Assembly: GCA_963824195.1 (NCBI GenBank)
Contig: CAWGOJ010000022.1
Coordinates: forward strand, 55,800 to 119,799
Length of the DNA stretch: 64,000 bases
Direction of reading: 5' to 3'
Source: Bog-473 sp963824195
Lineage (GTDB): Bacteria; Actinomycetota; Acidimicrobiia; Acidimicrobiales; RAAP-2
Shown: positions 53,815-62,491 of the stretch, one piece after another
Layout of the letters: each line of letters opens with the position of its first letter
Position numbering within the stretch: position 1 is the stretch's first letter
Made by a program: the position numbers and the translations under genes
Notes under the pieces: model-generated
What the model was told of the DNA's origin: nothing
The model's database searches: none
What the model saw: the letters and a program-made list of their open reading frames with translations, nothing else

Positions 53815-54561
53815 CTACGCCCGGACGAGTTCGATAGTGGCGTACCAGGCGTGGCGCCTCGCCAGAGCCGACCGTTGGAACAGGGAGTCGTCGACCGCCG
53901 TCAGTCTCGACAGGATTTTGTCGAAATGCTTGGTGCCACCAAAAGGCAGCGCGAGCAACGACGTCAGCACCGACATCTTGACCTCCACCCGCTCGAAGTT
54001 CCGCTCTGCGAGGGCAAAATCCGCCATCAGCAACGGGTGCTCGTCGGGCGTCCGCAACTCCGGCGTCATGCGTCGGTAGAGGTTGACCATCGGATTGTGA
54101 CCGAGGGGCTCCATGAAGAAGGCGCGCCCGCCCGGCACCAGCACACGGCGGATCTCGCGGAAGGCGCGCTCGAGGTCGAGGTGGTGCAGGATGCCGTTGC
54201 CGACGATCAGGTCGAAGGTACCGTCGTCGAACTCGAGCGCCTCCGCGTTCATGACGCGGATATCGGCCTTGATGCCCCGCTCCTCGGCCTCCTTGCGGGC
54301 CTGCTGGACACCGATCGGTGATAGGTCTATTGCGGCCAGTGAGGCCGCGTAGGGGGCCAGTTGAAAGAGTCGCCCGCCCTGGCCGCACCCGTACTCGAGG
54401 ATCCGGGCGCCTGTACCCGCGTCGCGTACCGCTTGCCAGAAGGCGGCCTCGGCCGGAGCGAGGACGGCATAGAAGCGACCGGTCGAGTCCCGGCTGTGCG
54501 TTTCGAAGGCCTGATCGTGAAAGCCCTGTTCCCGCTCGTACCGGTCTTCCGCCTCGGTCAT
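53815..54561 (-). CDS. SAM-dependent methyltransferase (class I)
   Basis: The 248-residue protein has the SAM motif I ARILEYGCGQGGRLFQLAPY, motif II-like AIDLSPIGVQQARKEA, FDLIVGNGILHHLDLERAF and VLVPGGRAFFMEPLGHNP. The nature of the acceptor is unknown. ATG 54561 follows GGAGGGACGAGGGAC. In the same frame upstream lies the end of the SCO6880 remnant, so a fusion frame runs into this gene but the ATG fits the family. Confidence 0.87.
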   Translation of the reverse strand: MTEAEDRYEREQGFHDQAFETHSRDSTGRFYAVLAPAEAAFWQAVRDAGTGARILEYGCGQGGRLFQLAPYAASLAAIDLSPIGVQQARKEAEERGIKADIRVMNAEALEFDDGTFDLIVGNGILHHLDLERAFREIRRVLVPGGRAFFMEPLGHNPMVNLYRRMTPELRTPDEHPLLMADFALAERNFERVEVKMSVLTSLLALPFGGTKHFDKILSRLTAVDDSLFQRSALARRHAWYATIELVRA

Positions 54562-54863
54562 GTCCCTCGTCCCTCCACGCTTTTCGCCCGGTGACAGGGT
54601 ATCGGTCCCTGCGGGGTCGCCGTAGAGGCGCCGCAGCGCCAGCGGCTCTGGCCAGCCGCGTGCTGCGCCACGTCGCACGCCGCCACCAGCTCCTCCTCAC
54701 TCGGCGCGGACACGGCGACGTACCCCGAGCAGCGGTACGACGCGTGGCCTCCGGCGAGCTCCGCTTCGCGGCGGGCCAGGACCTCGGACTCGCGGGCGTG
54801 GCGTGCCGTTGAGACGAAGCCGCCGCGCCGGCGCAGCTCGGCGTCAGCCAGATCCGAATAGAC
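54562..54863 (-). pseudogene. C-terminal remnant of an SCO6880-family conjugation protein, cut by the integrase element
   Basis: The minus frame reads VYSDLADAELRRRGGFVSTA, RESEVLARREAELAGGHASY, VAVSAPSEEELVAACDVAQH and, after a one-base shift near 54,625, LALRRLYGDPAGTDTLS. This matches my recollection of the last 100 residues of SCO6880 proteins, which are about 490 long and precede a VirB4-like ATPase in conjugative elements. An in-frame TAG stands before VYSDL, and the integrase gene starts 24 bp away on the other strand. The rest of the gene is missing. Confidence 0.5.
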
Positions 54864-54874
54864 CTACCTGAGTG

Positions 54875-54880
54875 GTAGAA
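54875..54880 (+). promoter_or_regulatory. Leaderless-type -10 element of the integrase gene
   Basis: TAGAAT is followed by 6 nt and ATG 54887. No ribosome site lies between, so the integrase mRNA is probably leaderless. Confidence 0.45.
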
Positions 54881-54886
54881 TGCTGT

Positions 54887-56443
54887 ATGGCTGCCACCAG
54901 GGTGAATGCAGCGATTTACTGCCGGATCAGCAAGGACAAGAGCGGCAGGAAGGCGAACGTCAAGGTTCAGGAGCGTGACTGCCGAGATCTCTGTGAGTTG
55001 GAAGGCTGGACCGTAAAGCAAGTGTTCGTAGACAACGACATCTCTGCTGCGGACCCAACCAAGTCTAGAGACCACTACGACGAGATGATGACGGCTCTTG
55101 CTAAAGGTGGGTTCGATGTCGTCGTCGTGACAATGGCTGATCGTCTACATCGCCAACCCGACGAGCTTGGTCAGTTCGTAAAAGCCTTCTTGAAGACCGG
55201 GATGTCTCAGGTCGCCACCGTGCGATCCGGCACCTTTGATCTCACCACTCCAAACGGTCTTTACAACTTCCGCCAAGAGGGCAACTCTGCCGAGCGAGAG
55301 ATCGGCATGTTGAAGGTGAGGATCAAGCGCAAGAAGCGGGCGAAGGCTGAAGCGGGTGAGTGGAACGGTGGAATCCGACCGTTCGGGTATGGCTTCGATC
55401 CCGTTGACGACACTCCTGAGGCGAAGGCGGCGGCGTTAGCAAGAATCAACGAGGTCAATCCCGAAGAGGCAGCACTGATCAGGGAAGCCGCTCAGCGAAT
55501 ACTCGAAGGCAACTCGTTGAGATCCATCTCGAAGGATTGGATCGCACGAGACATCCTCTCGACGTGGGGTAAGCCCATGTACGAACTCACGATCAAGAAG
55601 GTACTGATCAGCCCTCGTGTCATCGGCAAGAGCCAGTATCAGAAGGAGATCGTCGGTGACGCTCAGTGGCCTGCCATCTTGGACGAGGTGACCTGGGAAC
55701 AGGTTAAGACGATCCTCACCGATCCCTCAAGGCGCCGGATGACAACGACCACCCGGAGTCACACGCTCAGCGGTGTGCTCAAGTGTGGCCTATGCGGTAC
55801 TCGCCTGACCGCTAGTCCTCGCAGTGATGGTCGGCGGTACGTCTGCCACTCTCGCCACGGCTGCGGGAAGCTCACGATCAAGGCGGATCCAGTTGAGGAG
55901 TATGTCTACGGCGTACTCCTGCCTATGGCGGACAGTCCCGACATGAGGAACGTGCTCCGAGCCGAGGACGAAGGCAGTGCTCATCGAGTGCAGGACATTC
56001 TCGTTGCCAATGCCAAGGACGAAGAGAAGATCCATGAGTACTCCGACATGTTCGATGAGAACGAGATTGACCGAGCGACCTACGTCAAGCGTTCAGGAAA
56101 GCTCCGTGACCGGATCACGGCTCGTGAGGCTGAACTCACGACGATCCGTGGAAGATCGGCTCTGTCTCGTCTTGGGGGCAGCGTCATGACCGAGTGGAGC
56201 GAGATGTCAGCGGAAGATCAGAGGTCGATCCTGCTGAGCCTCGTGACTCACATCACGGTGAAGCCCGTGATCCGGCATGGCTACAACCGCTTCGACTCGG
56301 ATCGGATCGACATGGTGTTTCGGAGCGATGCCATCGACCGGATCTCGCACACATGGAAGGACTCAAAGGGCAAGTGGCACTTCCCGATGATCCTCTTCGA
56401 TGCACAAGCAGGACAACCCATTCAACGTGCTTCACCGGCATAA
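54887..56443 (+). CDS. Large serine integrase
   Basis: The 518-residue recombinase starts MAATRVNAAIYCRISKDKSG with the nucleophilic Ser in RISKD. It has VQERDCRDLCELEGW, DRLHRQPDELGQFV, the recombinase domain GIRPFGYGFDP and a zinc ribbon CGLCGTRLTASPRSDGRR. A coiled segment follows at residues 360-430. Such enzymes integrate phages or ICE/plasmid elements between attB and attP and are coded next to one att site. Base composition is lower in GC than to the left, marking the element boundary. Confidence 0.92.
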   Translation: MAATRVNAAIYCRISKDKSGRKANVKVQERDCRDLCELEGWTVKQVFVDNDISAADPTKSRDHYDEMMTALAKGGFDVVVVTMADRLHRQPDELGQFVKAFLKTGMSQVATVRSGTFDLTTPNGLYNFRQEGNSAEREIGMLKVRIKRKKRAKAEAGEWNGGIRPFGYGFDPVDDTPEAKAAALARINEVNPEEAALIREAAQRILEGNSLRSISKDWIARDILSTWGKPMYELTIKKVLISPRVIGKSQYQKEIVGDAQWPAILDEVTWEQVKTILTDPSRRRMTTTTRSHTLSGVLKCGLCGTRLTASPRSDGRRYVCHSRHGCGKLTIKADPVEEYVYGVLLPMADSPDMRNVLRAEDEGSAHRVQDILVANAKDEEKIHEYSDMFDENEIDRATYVKRSGKLRDRITAREAELTTIRGRSALSRLGGSVMTEWSEMSAEDQRSILLSLVTHITVKPVIRHGYNRFDSDRIDMVFRSDAIDRISHTWKDSKGKWHFPMILFDAQAGQPIQRASPA

Positions 56444-56498
56444 CCCCTAGTCGGCCCTTGTAAAAGCAGACGGGCTCATCTGTCACACTGGAAGAATC

Positions 56499-56583
56499 CC
56501 CGATGGCGGCTTGTTTGCTTGGACGCCTCCGAGTCGCAATCGGGTTTTTTTCAGAGCAAGGCGTCCAAGAACCAGAGGCGTCC
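56499..56583 (+). promoter_or_regulatory. Structured leader: terminator hairpin whose loop is complementary to the downstream ribosome-site region
   Basis: CCCGATgGCGG (56499-56509) pairs with TCGCaATCGGG (56534-56544), followed by seven T (56545-56551). The loop contains TTGGACGCCT (56519-56528), perfectly complementary to AGGCGTCCAA (56559-56568) and over 8 nt to AGGCGTCC (56576-56583), which overlaps the AGAGG ribosome site of the primase gene. It may terminate integrase transcription and also control replication-gene expression. Confidence 0.5.
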
Positions 56584-56585
56584 CC

Positions 56586-58334
56586 ATGTTGGATTCCAAC
56601 AAGTCCCCCGATTTCCTAGCGGCAAGTGGTAGCTCGCCGCCTGTTCTCACGACCAGCACCCTCAATGCGGCCCTCGACTACGCAACACATAGAGGCTGGT
56701 TCACTGTCCCGGTTGAACCTCGGCTCAAGAGGCCATGGCAACGTCCAATCGGCTACAAGAAGCGTCCCGCCGCAACAGAAGCTGAGATCCGAAGCTGGTT
56801 CGCAGCGGAGCCGAACCTGAACATCGGCATCCAAACAGGCGGGGACCTCCTCGTCCTCGACGTAGACGAGAAGCCCGGCAAGATGAGCGGCAGCGAGGCA
56901 CTGGCAAGCCTCGAAGAGTTGCACTGCAAGCTCCCACCAACGCTCACGAACCTGACTGGCGGCGGTGGACGCCAGTTGTTCTTCCGCCTTCCACCGGGCT
57001 ACGGGCCGTTCGGAGACCGCTTGCCGGTGGTGGCAGAGTGGTTGCGCTCGCACCCTGAGGCCGAGTCAGGTGGAGTGATCGACACTAGGAACAGTGGATT
57101 AGTCGTCCTGCCGCCGAGCATCCACCCCAACGGAACGCCCTACCGCTGGGAAGACCCGACCATCGAGATCGCCACCCTGCCGCTGGAATGGTGTCAGACA
57201 CCCGAACCACTTCCGTTCACTGATCCCGAGCGCATTCGCAAGGGCAAGCCTGCGTCTCGCAAGCTCTTCATCACACCGGAGGATTCCAGCGACCTCGACC
57301 GGGCGACCCACGAACGCATGGCCAACGTCGATCCCGATGCCCTCCTCGGTCGGGATACCTTGCTCTTGCTCCAAAATGGCGACCCGGACGACGAAGACCG
57401 CACCCACAAAATGGGGCGAGTCATCCAAGGAGCCGCCTCAGTACGATTCGATCCCGATGCCCTCTACATCCGCATGCTCAACAGTCCGCATGAAGATGGG
57501 CTGCGGTATCACGGGCGAGGTTGGTTCGACCGGGAGTTCTTCTACGCCCACCGCTACCTCGCTCGCCAGGTCATGGTCATCGAGGAGATGCGGGCCGATG
57601 TCGAACAGTACGAGTGGGTCTCGACTGACATTGGCGGACGCAAGGTCTCAGCCAAGACCATGCAGACCGTCTTGCAGCATGCTCTCGACATTGCCGAACG
57701 ATACGAGACACTTACACCCGTACTCGTCAAGTGCGAGCTGGCCAAAACCACTGGGTTCAGTCGAATGACTGTGCTCCGAGCACTCAAAGCCTTGATCCTG
57801 CTCGGCTGGCTTGAAGTAGTACCCGAGCCAACAAAGAAGTTTGACGACCCCTGGAAATACCAGCTCTGCATGCCGGTCGGCGCCGCCCGTAAGCAATCTG
57901 CTCCATCTCTAGCTCTTCAACTGGATGAGCAACCCCCATCACCTCCATCAATGGGGTCTAATGAGGTCTCCTTGAGTACCCTTAACACCCCATCCACACA
58001 CCTAACGTCAGATGGTGTAACCCAAAGGGTTGGATCAGGGACTTTAGAGATGGAGATTGAGGACTCTGCACGGGGGATGCAAAGGCAAGAGAAGACAGAT
58101 GATGCTCTAACGGTTCAGAACTACAACCCGGGGGAGATTGGGCAAGAGCTACTAAGACGCATACAAGCCCACAGAGCTACCAGAGCGGACAATGACAACG
58201 ATAGAGCTACAGGCCGACTCCATACAGCACAGCTGAACCCACACCAACCACACCTAAACCACACGGCCCGCATTGCCCGCTGTTCGTCCACAGGAGGGCC
58301 GCTAATCCTGACGCTAGGGAATCCTGTCATCTAG
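56586..58334 (+). CDS. Primase-polymerase (bifunctional DNA primase/polymerase N-terminal) replication protein with winged helix
   Basis: The 582-residue protein has the PrimPol domain at residues about 20-190: ALDYATHRGWFTVPVEPRLK, NIGIQTGGDLLVLDVDEKPG with the catalytic acids, and GVIDTRNSGLVVLPPSIHPN. Residues about 370-430 include CELAKTTGFSRMTVLRALKA, a winged-helix pattern. No D5-type helicase motif is visible, unlike many phage primases, so it resembles actinobacterial plasmid initiators. The C-terminal 130 residues are low complexity. ATG 56586 follows AGAGG. Confidence 0.83.
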   Translation: MLDSNKSPDFLAASGSSPPVLTTSTLNAALDYATHRGWFTVPVEPRLKRPWQRPIGYKKRPAATEAEIRSWFAAEPNLNIGIQTGGDLLVLDVDEKPGKMSGSEALASLEELHCKLPPTLTNLTGGGGRQLFFRLPPGYGPFGDRLPVVAEWLRSHPEAESGGVIDTRNSGLVVLPPSIHPNGTPYRWEDPTIEIATLPLEWCQTPEPLPFTDPERIRKGKPASRKLFITPEDSSDLDRATHERMANVDPDALLGRDTLLLLQNGDPDDEDRTHKMGRVIQGAASVRFDPDALYIRMLNSPHEDGLRYHGRGWFDREFFYAHRYLARQVMVIEEMRADVEQYEWVSTDIGGRKVSAKTMQTVLQHALDIAERYETLTPVLVKCELAKTTGFSRMTVLRALKALILLGWLEVVPEPTKKFDDPWKYQLCMPVGAARKQSAPSLALQLDEQPPSPPSMGSNEVSLSTLNTPSTHLTSDGVTQRVGSGTLEMEIEDSARGMQRQEKTDDALTVQNYNPGEIGQELLRRIQAHRATRADNDNDRATGRLHTAQLNPHQPHLNHTARIARCSSTGGPLILTLGNPVI

Positions 58335-58532
58335 CCCTCACGACGGCTCACGGGCCGTACAGCGCACACAAGCTCTAGTCTCCTGACGGCTCGGACATTC
58401 ACGATGATTGACCCGCTGTACAATGAACACGTAACGCAATCATCAAGAGGAGACGAGGGATCTAGCCCTGCGACTCTCCACCAACCGACCTCTTAGGCAC
58501 GGTGGTTCGGCTAGACACGATGAGGAGCAGCA

Positions 58533-59066
58533 ATGTCGAGAGACCATCTCCCCGGCTTGACGATCCAACAGGACGGTACTGTTCTCATCCAGACACAGGG
58601 TGACTTCGACCGATTGTTGGCTTGTCCGTCTCGTGACCTCTCGTCAGAACTGGTCATATTCACCAACGAGCACTGGCTAGATCGTGGCGATGAAGAGCGA
58701 GCGACGATTGCGACGTTCTTGAACTCGGCTCGGGAGCAGGTGTGTAACGAGGGTCGGCTACCTCCACCTCGCACCGATCTGCCGCCTGTCGAAGTCCGAG
58801 TTGAGGCGCTCCATGGTGGAAAGCCGAACCCCGAGCGTCGCTGGGCAGTCGGAACGGTCACATCCCACGAGTGGTGCTCGGTCACGAGGGATTGGCGAGT
58901 GGGCGTGACCTTCGACCACGCAAACGGGTTTTGGTGTGGACAGCCGATCCGGGGTGCGATCACTTTCCCCGATTTCATCTATGTCATCGGTGATCCGACA
59001 CGACGAGCTTGGTCTTCGATGACGCCCGACGAGATCGACGGATGGCTTCAGAGTCGGCGTCAGTAG
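58533..59066 (+). CDS. Hypothetical protein
   Basis: The 177-residue protein has no family I recognise. It is acidic and soluble, with FTNEHWLDRGDEERATIATF, WRVGVTFDHANGFWCGQPIR and a terminal MTPDEIDGWLQSRRQ. GAGGAG lies 5 nt upstream of ATG 58533. In the 198-bp gap upstream, TACAAT at 58419-58424 could be a -10 element. It follows the replication gene of the element and may be part of its accessory set. Confidence 0.7.
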   Translation: MSRDHLPGLTIQQDGTVLIQTQGDFDRLLACPSRDLSSELVIFTNEHWLDRGDEERATIATFLNSAREQVCNEGRLPPPRTDLPPVEVRVEALHGGKPNPERRWAVGTVTSHEWCSVTRDWRVGVTFDHANGFWCGQPIRGAITFPDFIYVIGDPTRRAWSSMTPDEIDGWLQSRRQ

Positions 59067-59412
59067 CGACATTTATTAATGATCCCAACTCGCTGTAAGG
59101 CGTCGAAATGCCGAGGAGCGGTCAGAGGACAACGACGAAGATTGAGTGGCTCTGACAGAGCTACAGCGCTCTCTGGGAAGACGATGGAAATGGTGTCAGT
59201 CCGTCCAGGTCTCAACATCGAAGTCGGCATCTGACACAACATCTGCGGGCGAACTCGGCCACAAGGGCGGGACCCTTGACACATTTTCTTAGGTTCGGTT
59301 TGTTGAGCTGGCTGAGGGAATAGCTGCCGCCAAGTACCCAGACCTACCCCCTGGAGCCATCGGACTTCGCTCCAACTCGCTCGCCTGGAGCCCGGATTCG
59401 GCGCACCCTCGG
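59067..59412. other. Region without intact gene, containing a decayed gene end and repeat copy A
   Basis: The plus strand between about 59,200 and 59,290 reads EVG, then SDTTSAGELGHKGG in a shifted frame, matching EVG and SDATCAVELGHMGRDP at the end of the gene at 59,731. It is thus the 3' end of a lost paralogue. The rest, to 59,405, is the repeat copy. I see no other gene. Confidence 0.5.
59225..59405 (+). repeat. Direct repeat, copy A (about 180 bp)
   Basis: It shares with copy B a paralogous gene end, a 24-bp identical core (59279-59302, ACACATTTTCTTAGGTTCGG plus TTTG), AAGTACCC and CGCCTGGAGCCC. The copies lie 1,195 bp apart in the same orientation. Confidence 0.7.
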
Positions 59413-59664
59413 TTACCTCCCCTTCAGATCCTGGAGCCCCGCCAGTAGGTCGCCGAGGTCCATCTCCAGTGACTTGGCGAGTCGAGCGAGCATGTCCACG
59501 GAAGGATTCCTGGCGCCCGTCTCAAGCGACCCGATGTACGTGTAGTGGATCCCGGACCGGAAGGCCAGATCAGCCTGAGTCAGCTCAAGCTCATGCCGTC
59601 TGCATCGGATTCTGTCCCCAAGTTCTCGCTGTAGCGGTGTCGGCCCGGTGCCCCTCGACGGCAT
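59413..59664 (-). CDS. Xre-family helix-turn-helix regulator
   Basis: The 83-residue protein is essentially one HTH_3 domain: LGDRIRCRRHELELTQADLA, FRSGIHYTYIGSLETGARNP and SVDMLARLAKSLEMDLGDLL. It has no ligand or protease domain. It lies between the two copies of the 180-bp repeat and is divergent from the membrane protein gene at 59731. It may control that gene or the element's lifestyle genes. Confidence 0.87.
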   Translation of the reverse strand: MPSRGTGPTPLQRELGDRIRCRRHELELTQADLAFRSGIHYTYIGSLETGARNPSVDMLARLAKSLEMDLGDLLAGLQDLKGR

Positions 59665-59730
59665 CGGCTAATGCAATGGGCACTTCTAAACGAAGTAAAC
59701 GAGAATTAAAGTCAGAATCTGAGTCTGCCG

Positions 59731-60474
59731 ATGCGACGTTACGGGGCTCAATCCTCTAATGGCCACCAGATGAAGACTGGCGACAAGTTCTGTTCGGAAT
59801 GGTGCGGGCCGAGGGCCTCTCGGGTCAGACGGAGAACTGGAGCTGAGGTGTTTGAGAGGTTGAAGCAACGTTATAGCTGGCAGGACTTCCGTAATCACCT
59901 GAAGCCCGATCTTCTGTACAGGCCCAAACGGACGCCCACCGTGGCGCTCGAACTGACGTCCAAGCAACCCCACAAGAAACGGTGGATCATCGGCGCCGTC
60001 GTCGGGCTGGCTCTCGTGGCCGAGCTTGTTGCCACCAACGGCCATGGGTGGGAGAGCAGTTGGTGGGGCACCAGCAGTCCCCCTTCTGCTCAAGCTGATT
60101 CACCCCTCGATGTGTGTGGACAGAACCTCATCAACTGGCTGAACTACTCGTCGGGTCACAGTCTGTACGTCGTTGAGACGTTCGGTGAGCAGAGTGGAAT
60201 CCCGGCCTGGATTATCAACGAAGCCGGTGTTTTCCAGCAGCAAGCTACGGAACACGGAGAAGCTGCTGCGAACAACAAGGTTGACGGCGATATCGCCCAG
60301 GAGTGCGTATCTCTTACGGACACGGCACAAACATCTCGAACCTGCCTACGCCTCCGAGAAAGGGCCAATGATCGATGCGACTACACATTCGGGAGGCCCG
60401 TCGAAGTTGGAACCAAAGTCCGTTCTGACGCTACGTGTGCGGTCGAACTCGGCCACATGGGGCGGGACCCCTAA
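59731..60474 (+). CDS. Single-pass membrane protein of unknown function
   Basis: The 247-residue protein has a cysteine pair near the start (KFCSEWCGPR), one membrane helix (WIIGAVVGLALVAELVATNG at about residues 86-105) and an extracellular part with five to six cysteines (DVCGQNLINW, IAQECVSL, RTCLRL, DRCDYTFG, ATCAVELG) that could form disulfides. No family is recognised. The last 15 codons lie in repeat copy B. ATG 59731 has only a weak ribosome site; ATG 59770 is an alternative. Given frameshifts nearby, the N-terminus is uncertain. Confidence 0.6.
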   Translation: MRRYGAQSSNGHQMKTGDKFCSEWCGPRASRVRRRTGAEVFERLKQRYSWQDFRNHLKPDLLYRPKRTPTVALELTSKQPHKKRWIIGAVVGLALVAELVATNGHGWESSWWGTSSPPSAQADSPLDVCGQNLINWLNYSSGHSLYVVETFGEQSGIPAWIINEAGVFQQQATEHGEAAANNKVDGDIAQECVSLTDTAQTSRTCLRLRERANDRCDYTFGRPVEVGTKVRSDATCAVELGHMGRDP

Positions 60475-60605
60475 CACATTTTCTTAGGTTCGGTTTGATG
60501 ACTTGCGTGTGGGAATAACGTTCCCCAAGTACCCTCTACTACCCACTCCTCAACCTAAAACGGGGCTTTTCGCTTCAACTCCATCGCCTGGAGCCCCGAA
60601 CACCC
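60425..60605 (+). repeat. Direct repeat, copy B (about 180 bp)
   Basis: Partner of copy A; the 24-bp identical core is at 60474-60497. It covers the end of the membrane protein gene and much of the 245-bp gene-free stretch to 60,719. I see no gene in that stretch. Confidence 0.7.
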
Positions 60606-60719
60606 CGTTGGCACTGGCCGCTCGACGGGGGGGTCCCAGGTTCTGATTGGACCCTCCCGAGTGGCACCTGACGATGCCGAATATGCGGGCTAGGGGGCTA
60701 CGTCCGGCGTCAGATCGAG

Positions 60720-61566
60720 TCAGTCGTAGAGGGTCTCAGCATTGAGCCCAACGCCTCTGAATGGACCCTTGGCGTTGACGGTCAAGTCCTCAAGAGGCGG
60801 TAGTCGTTCCAACCCGTTGCGATTGTCTGGGTGGGTGAACATGGAGTGTGTAAATCGCTTGTCGTCTCCCGCAGCTGCGTTGAGCCAAGTCACCCAGGAC
60901 GGAACCACCTTGCGATGCTCTTCGAACGGTGATCGTCTCGGACCGAACTGATCGTCCTCCAGATAGCCGAGGATTCCGGCTGTGGGTGCCATTGGGACCC
61001 AGATCGACCTCGATCCTCTGATCTCTTGGATGTAAATCCAGCCTCGATCCGAGAGCATGAAGGGCGGATCACCTTCGGTCGTGTGTAGAACCCGCCAGCG
61101 CCAGTCGGGCATGTCGCCGATGACGTTGAGAATGCCCTCGATCCGCATCACGTTGACTTGATCAGCAGTTGGTGGCGTCGGGTGGCCAGACTTCTGGAGA
61201 TGGTCCTCGGCGACCTCCTTAAAGGAGGGGTGGCGAACTCCCATCATCGCTGCGTAGGAAAATAGGGAGATCGGCGTCGCCAGGAGCCAGTGCCTGGTTC
61301 ACGAGACGCTCGATGAGCGACGGAAGGCTGTTCTCGACTCTGGTCCATTGTGTGTCAACCCAATCTGGATCGAATCCGGAAGGCGGCGAGGTCAGTCGAT
61401 AGAGCGCACGGCGATGCGCTTGTTTCGCAGCCGTGCTCATGGCGATCACACCTGTCACTAGATCCTTGACCAGGATTTCCGAATCTCGTCGAGGTCGGCC
61501 GGGGATCCGTCTGCCAAAGCCAGCGATCACGGTTGCTGGCATGTAGTGCTGTCGTTCGCCGGCCAT
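60720..61566 (-). CDS. DUF4238 protein, split by a frameshift near 61,245
   Basis: From ATG 61566 the frame gives MAGERQHYMPATVIAGFGRR, VKDLVTGVIAMSTAAKQAHR and TQWTRVENSLPSLIERLVNQ. After a shift near 61,235-61,250 it continues YAAMMGVRHPSFKEVAEDHL, FMLSDRGWIYIQEIRGSRSI and WVPMAPTAGILGYLEDD. The order of these blocks is that of DUF4238 proteins (about 280-300 residues). Removing one base restores a single reading frame. Either a disrupted gene or a sequence error. Function of the family is unknown. Confidence 0.6.
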
Positions 61567-61598
61567 GTCACAGGGTGCCACCTCGTCGAAGTGGACGG

Positions 61599-62491
61599 TT
61601 ATGAGCGCCCCTTGATTGTCCACCTAATACCGTCAGGCGATCTCCACTCTGTCGGGGACCCGTTTGCTGTGCCTCGGACAGCGAACCCTGTGGCATCGAC
61701 GTTCAACGAGGCGAAGGTAAGCGGTGAACCTGCAACCGTGTCGTGTGTCCACGTCATCCCGTTTGTCGAGGTCCAGATTGTGTCGCTCTTCCGTAGGCAG
61801 TGTTGGGACCACCGGCGTACTTGTTATTGAGAATGGCCACATAGCGGCCATGGCCCCAGACGGCTCCCCTGACGCCCAGAGCGGCCATGTCAGACGGAAG
61901 TGGAACCTCATTCCAACTAATGGCATTCGTCGAGCGCCACAGCCTCGTCCCTTCATCGTCGTTGAAAAGCAGCAGCGCAGTCGGTGCGACCACCAGTTGC
62001 TCGCCAGCAACACTCCCGCTGGGGGCACTTCCCCACGTGGGGGTCCACTGCTTCCCGTTGGTCGAGGTCCACACCATCGGATTGCAGCCAGACGTCGAGC
62101 AAGCTGAAGGGCTAGCAGCCCTGCTGGGAAAGAACACGCCTGCTGCTACGTGGTAGCCATGGAACTGGACCACGGAAGTGACCTGGGCTCCGGCCGGGAG
62201 AGACTGGCCACCGGGAAACCGATTCAGTGTGGACGGACCGGGGCTGGCAGGCCCGCTCGCAGACGACCCGGCACCGTTTGGCTGACCCTTGGCCGAAGAA
62301 GGCGGAGGGCCTTTTGGCGGCGGGCCATGCCCTCCCATGACGTGGAACAGCCCGGCCAGCATGGCGGCGACCACGATGAGGATCGCACCGATGGTGATGC
62401 GAATCTTCTGTCGCCGCCGACGGGCCTCGGGAAATAGTGCCTCTGGGTCATCACGAGTCGGTTGGCTCGGGGCCTTGTGGGTGACGGTCAC
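61599..62491 (-). CDS. Membrane-anchored repeat (BNR-like) protein, frameshift near 61,790
   Basis: From GTG 62491 the protein has an N-terminal cytoplasmic tail (PEARRRRQKIRI), one membrane helix (TIGAILIVVAAMLAGLFHVM) and a Pro/Gly/Ser linker. Repeats follow: VWTSTNGKQWTPTWG, LWRSTNAISWNEVPLP and, after adding one G near 61,790, IWTSTNGMTWTHDT. These resemble BNR/sialidase-type beta-propeller blades. The frame then ends at 61599. GTG 62491 overlaps the expected stop of the GntR gene (GTGA). No enzymatic residues are seen. Confidence 0.6.

Noticed and set aside
53726..55075. 449-codon minus frame spanning the methyltransferase and the integrase start
   Set aside because: Its sequence is arginine-rich nonsense; the neighbouring frames carry the real methyltransferase and the SCO6880 remnant.
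59060..59284. 74-codon minus frame as a small gene
   Set aside because: No start signal or recognisable family, and the opposite strand holds a decayed paralogue end that explains the sequence.
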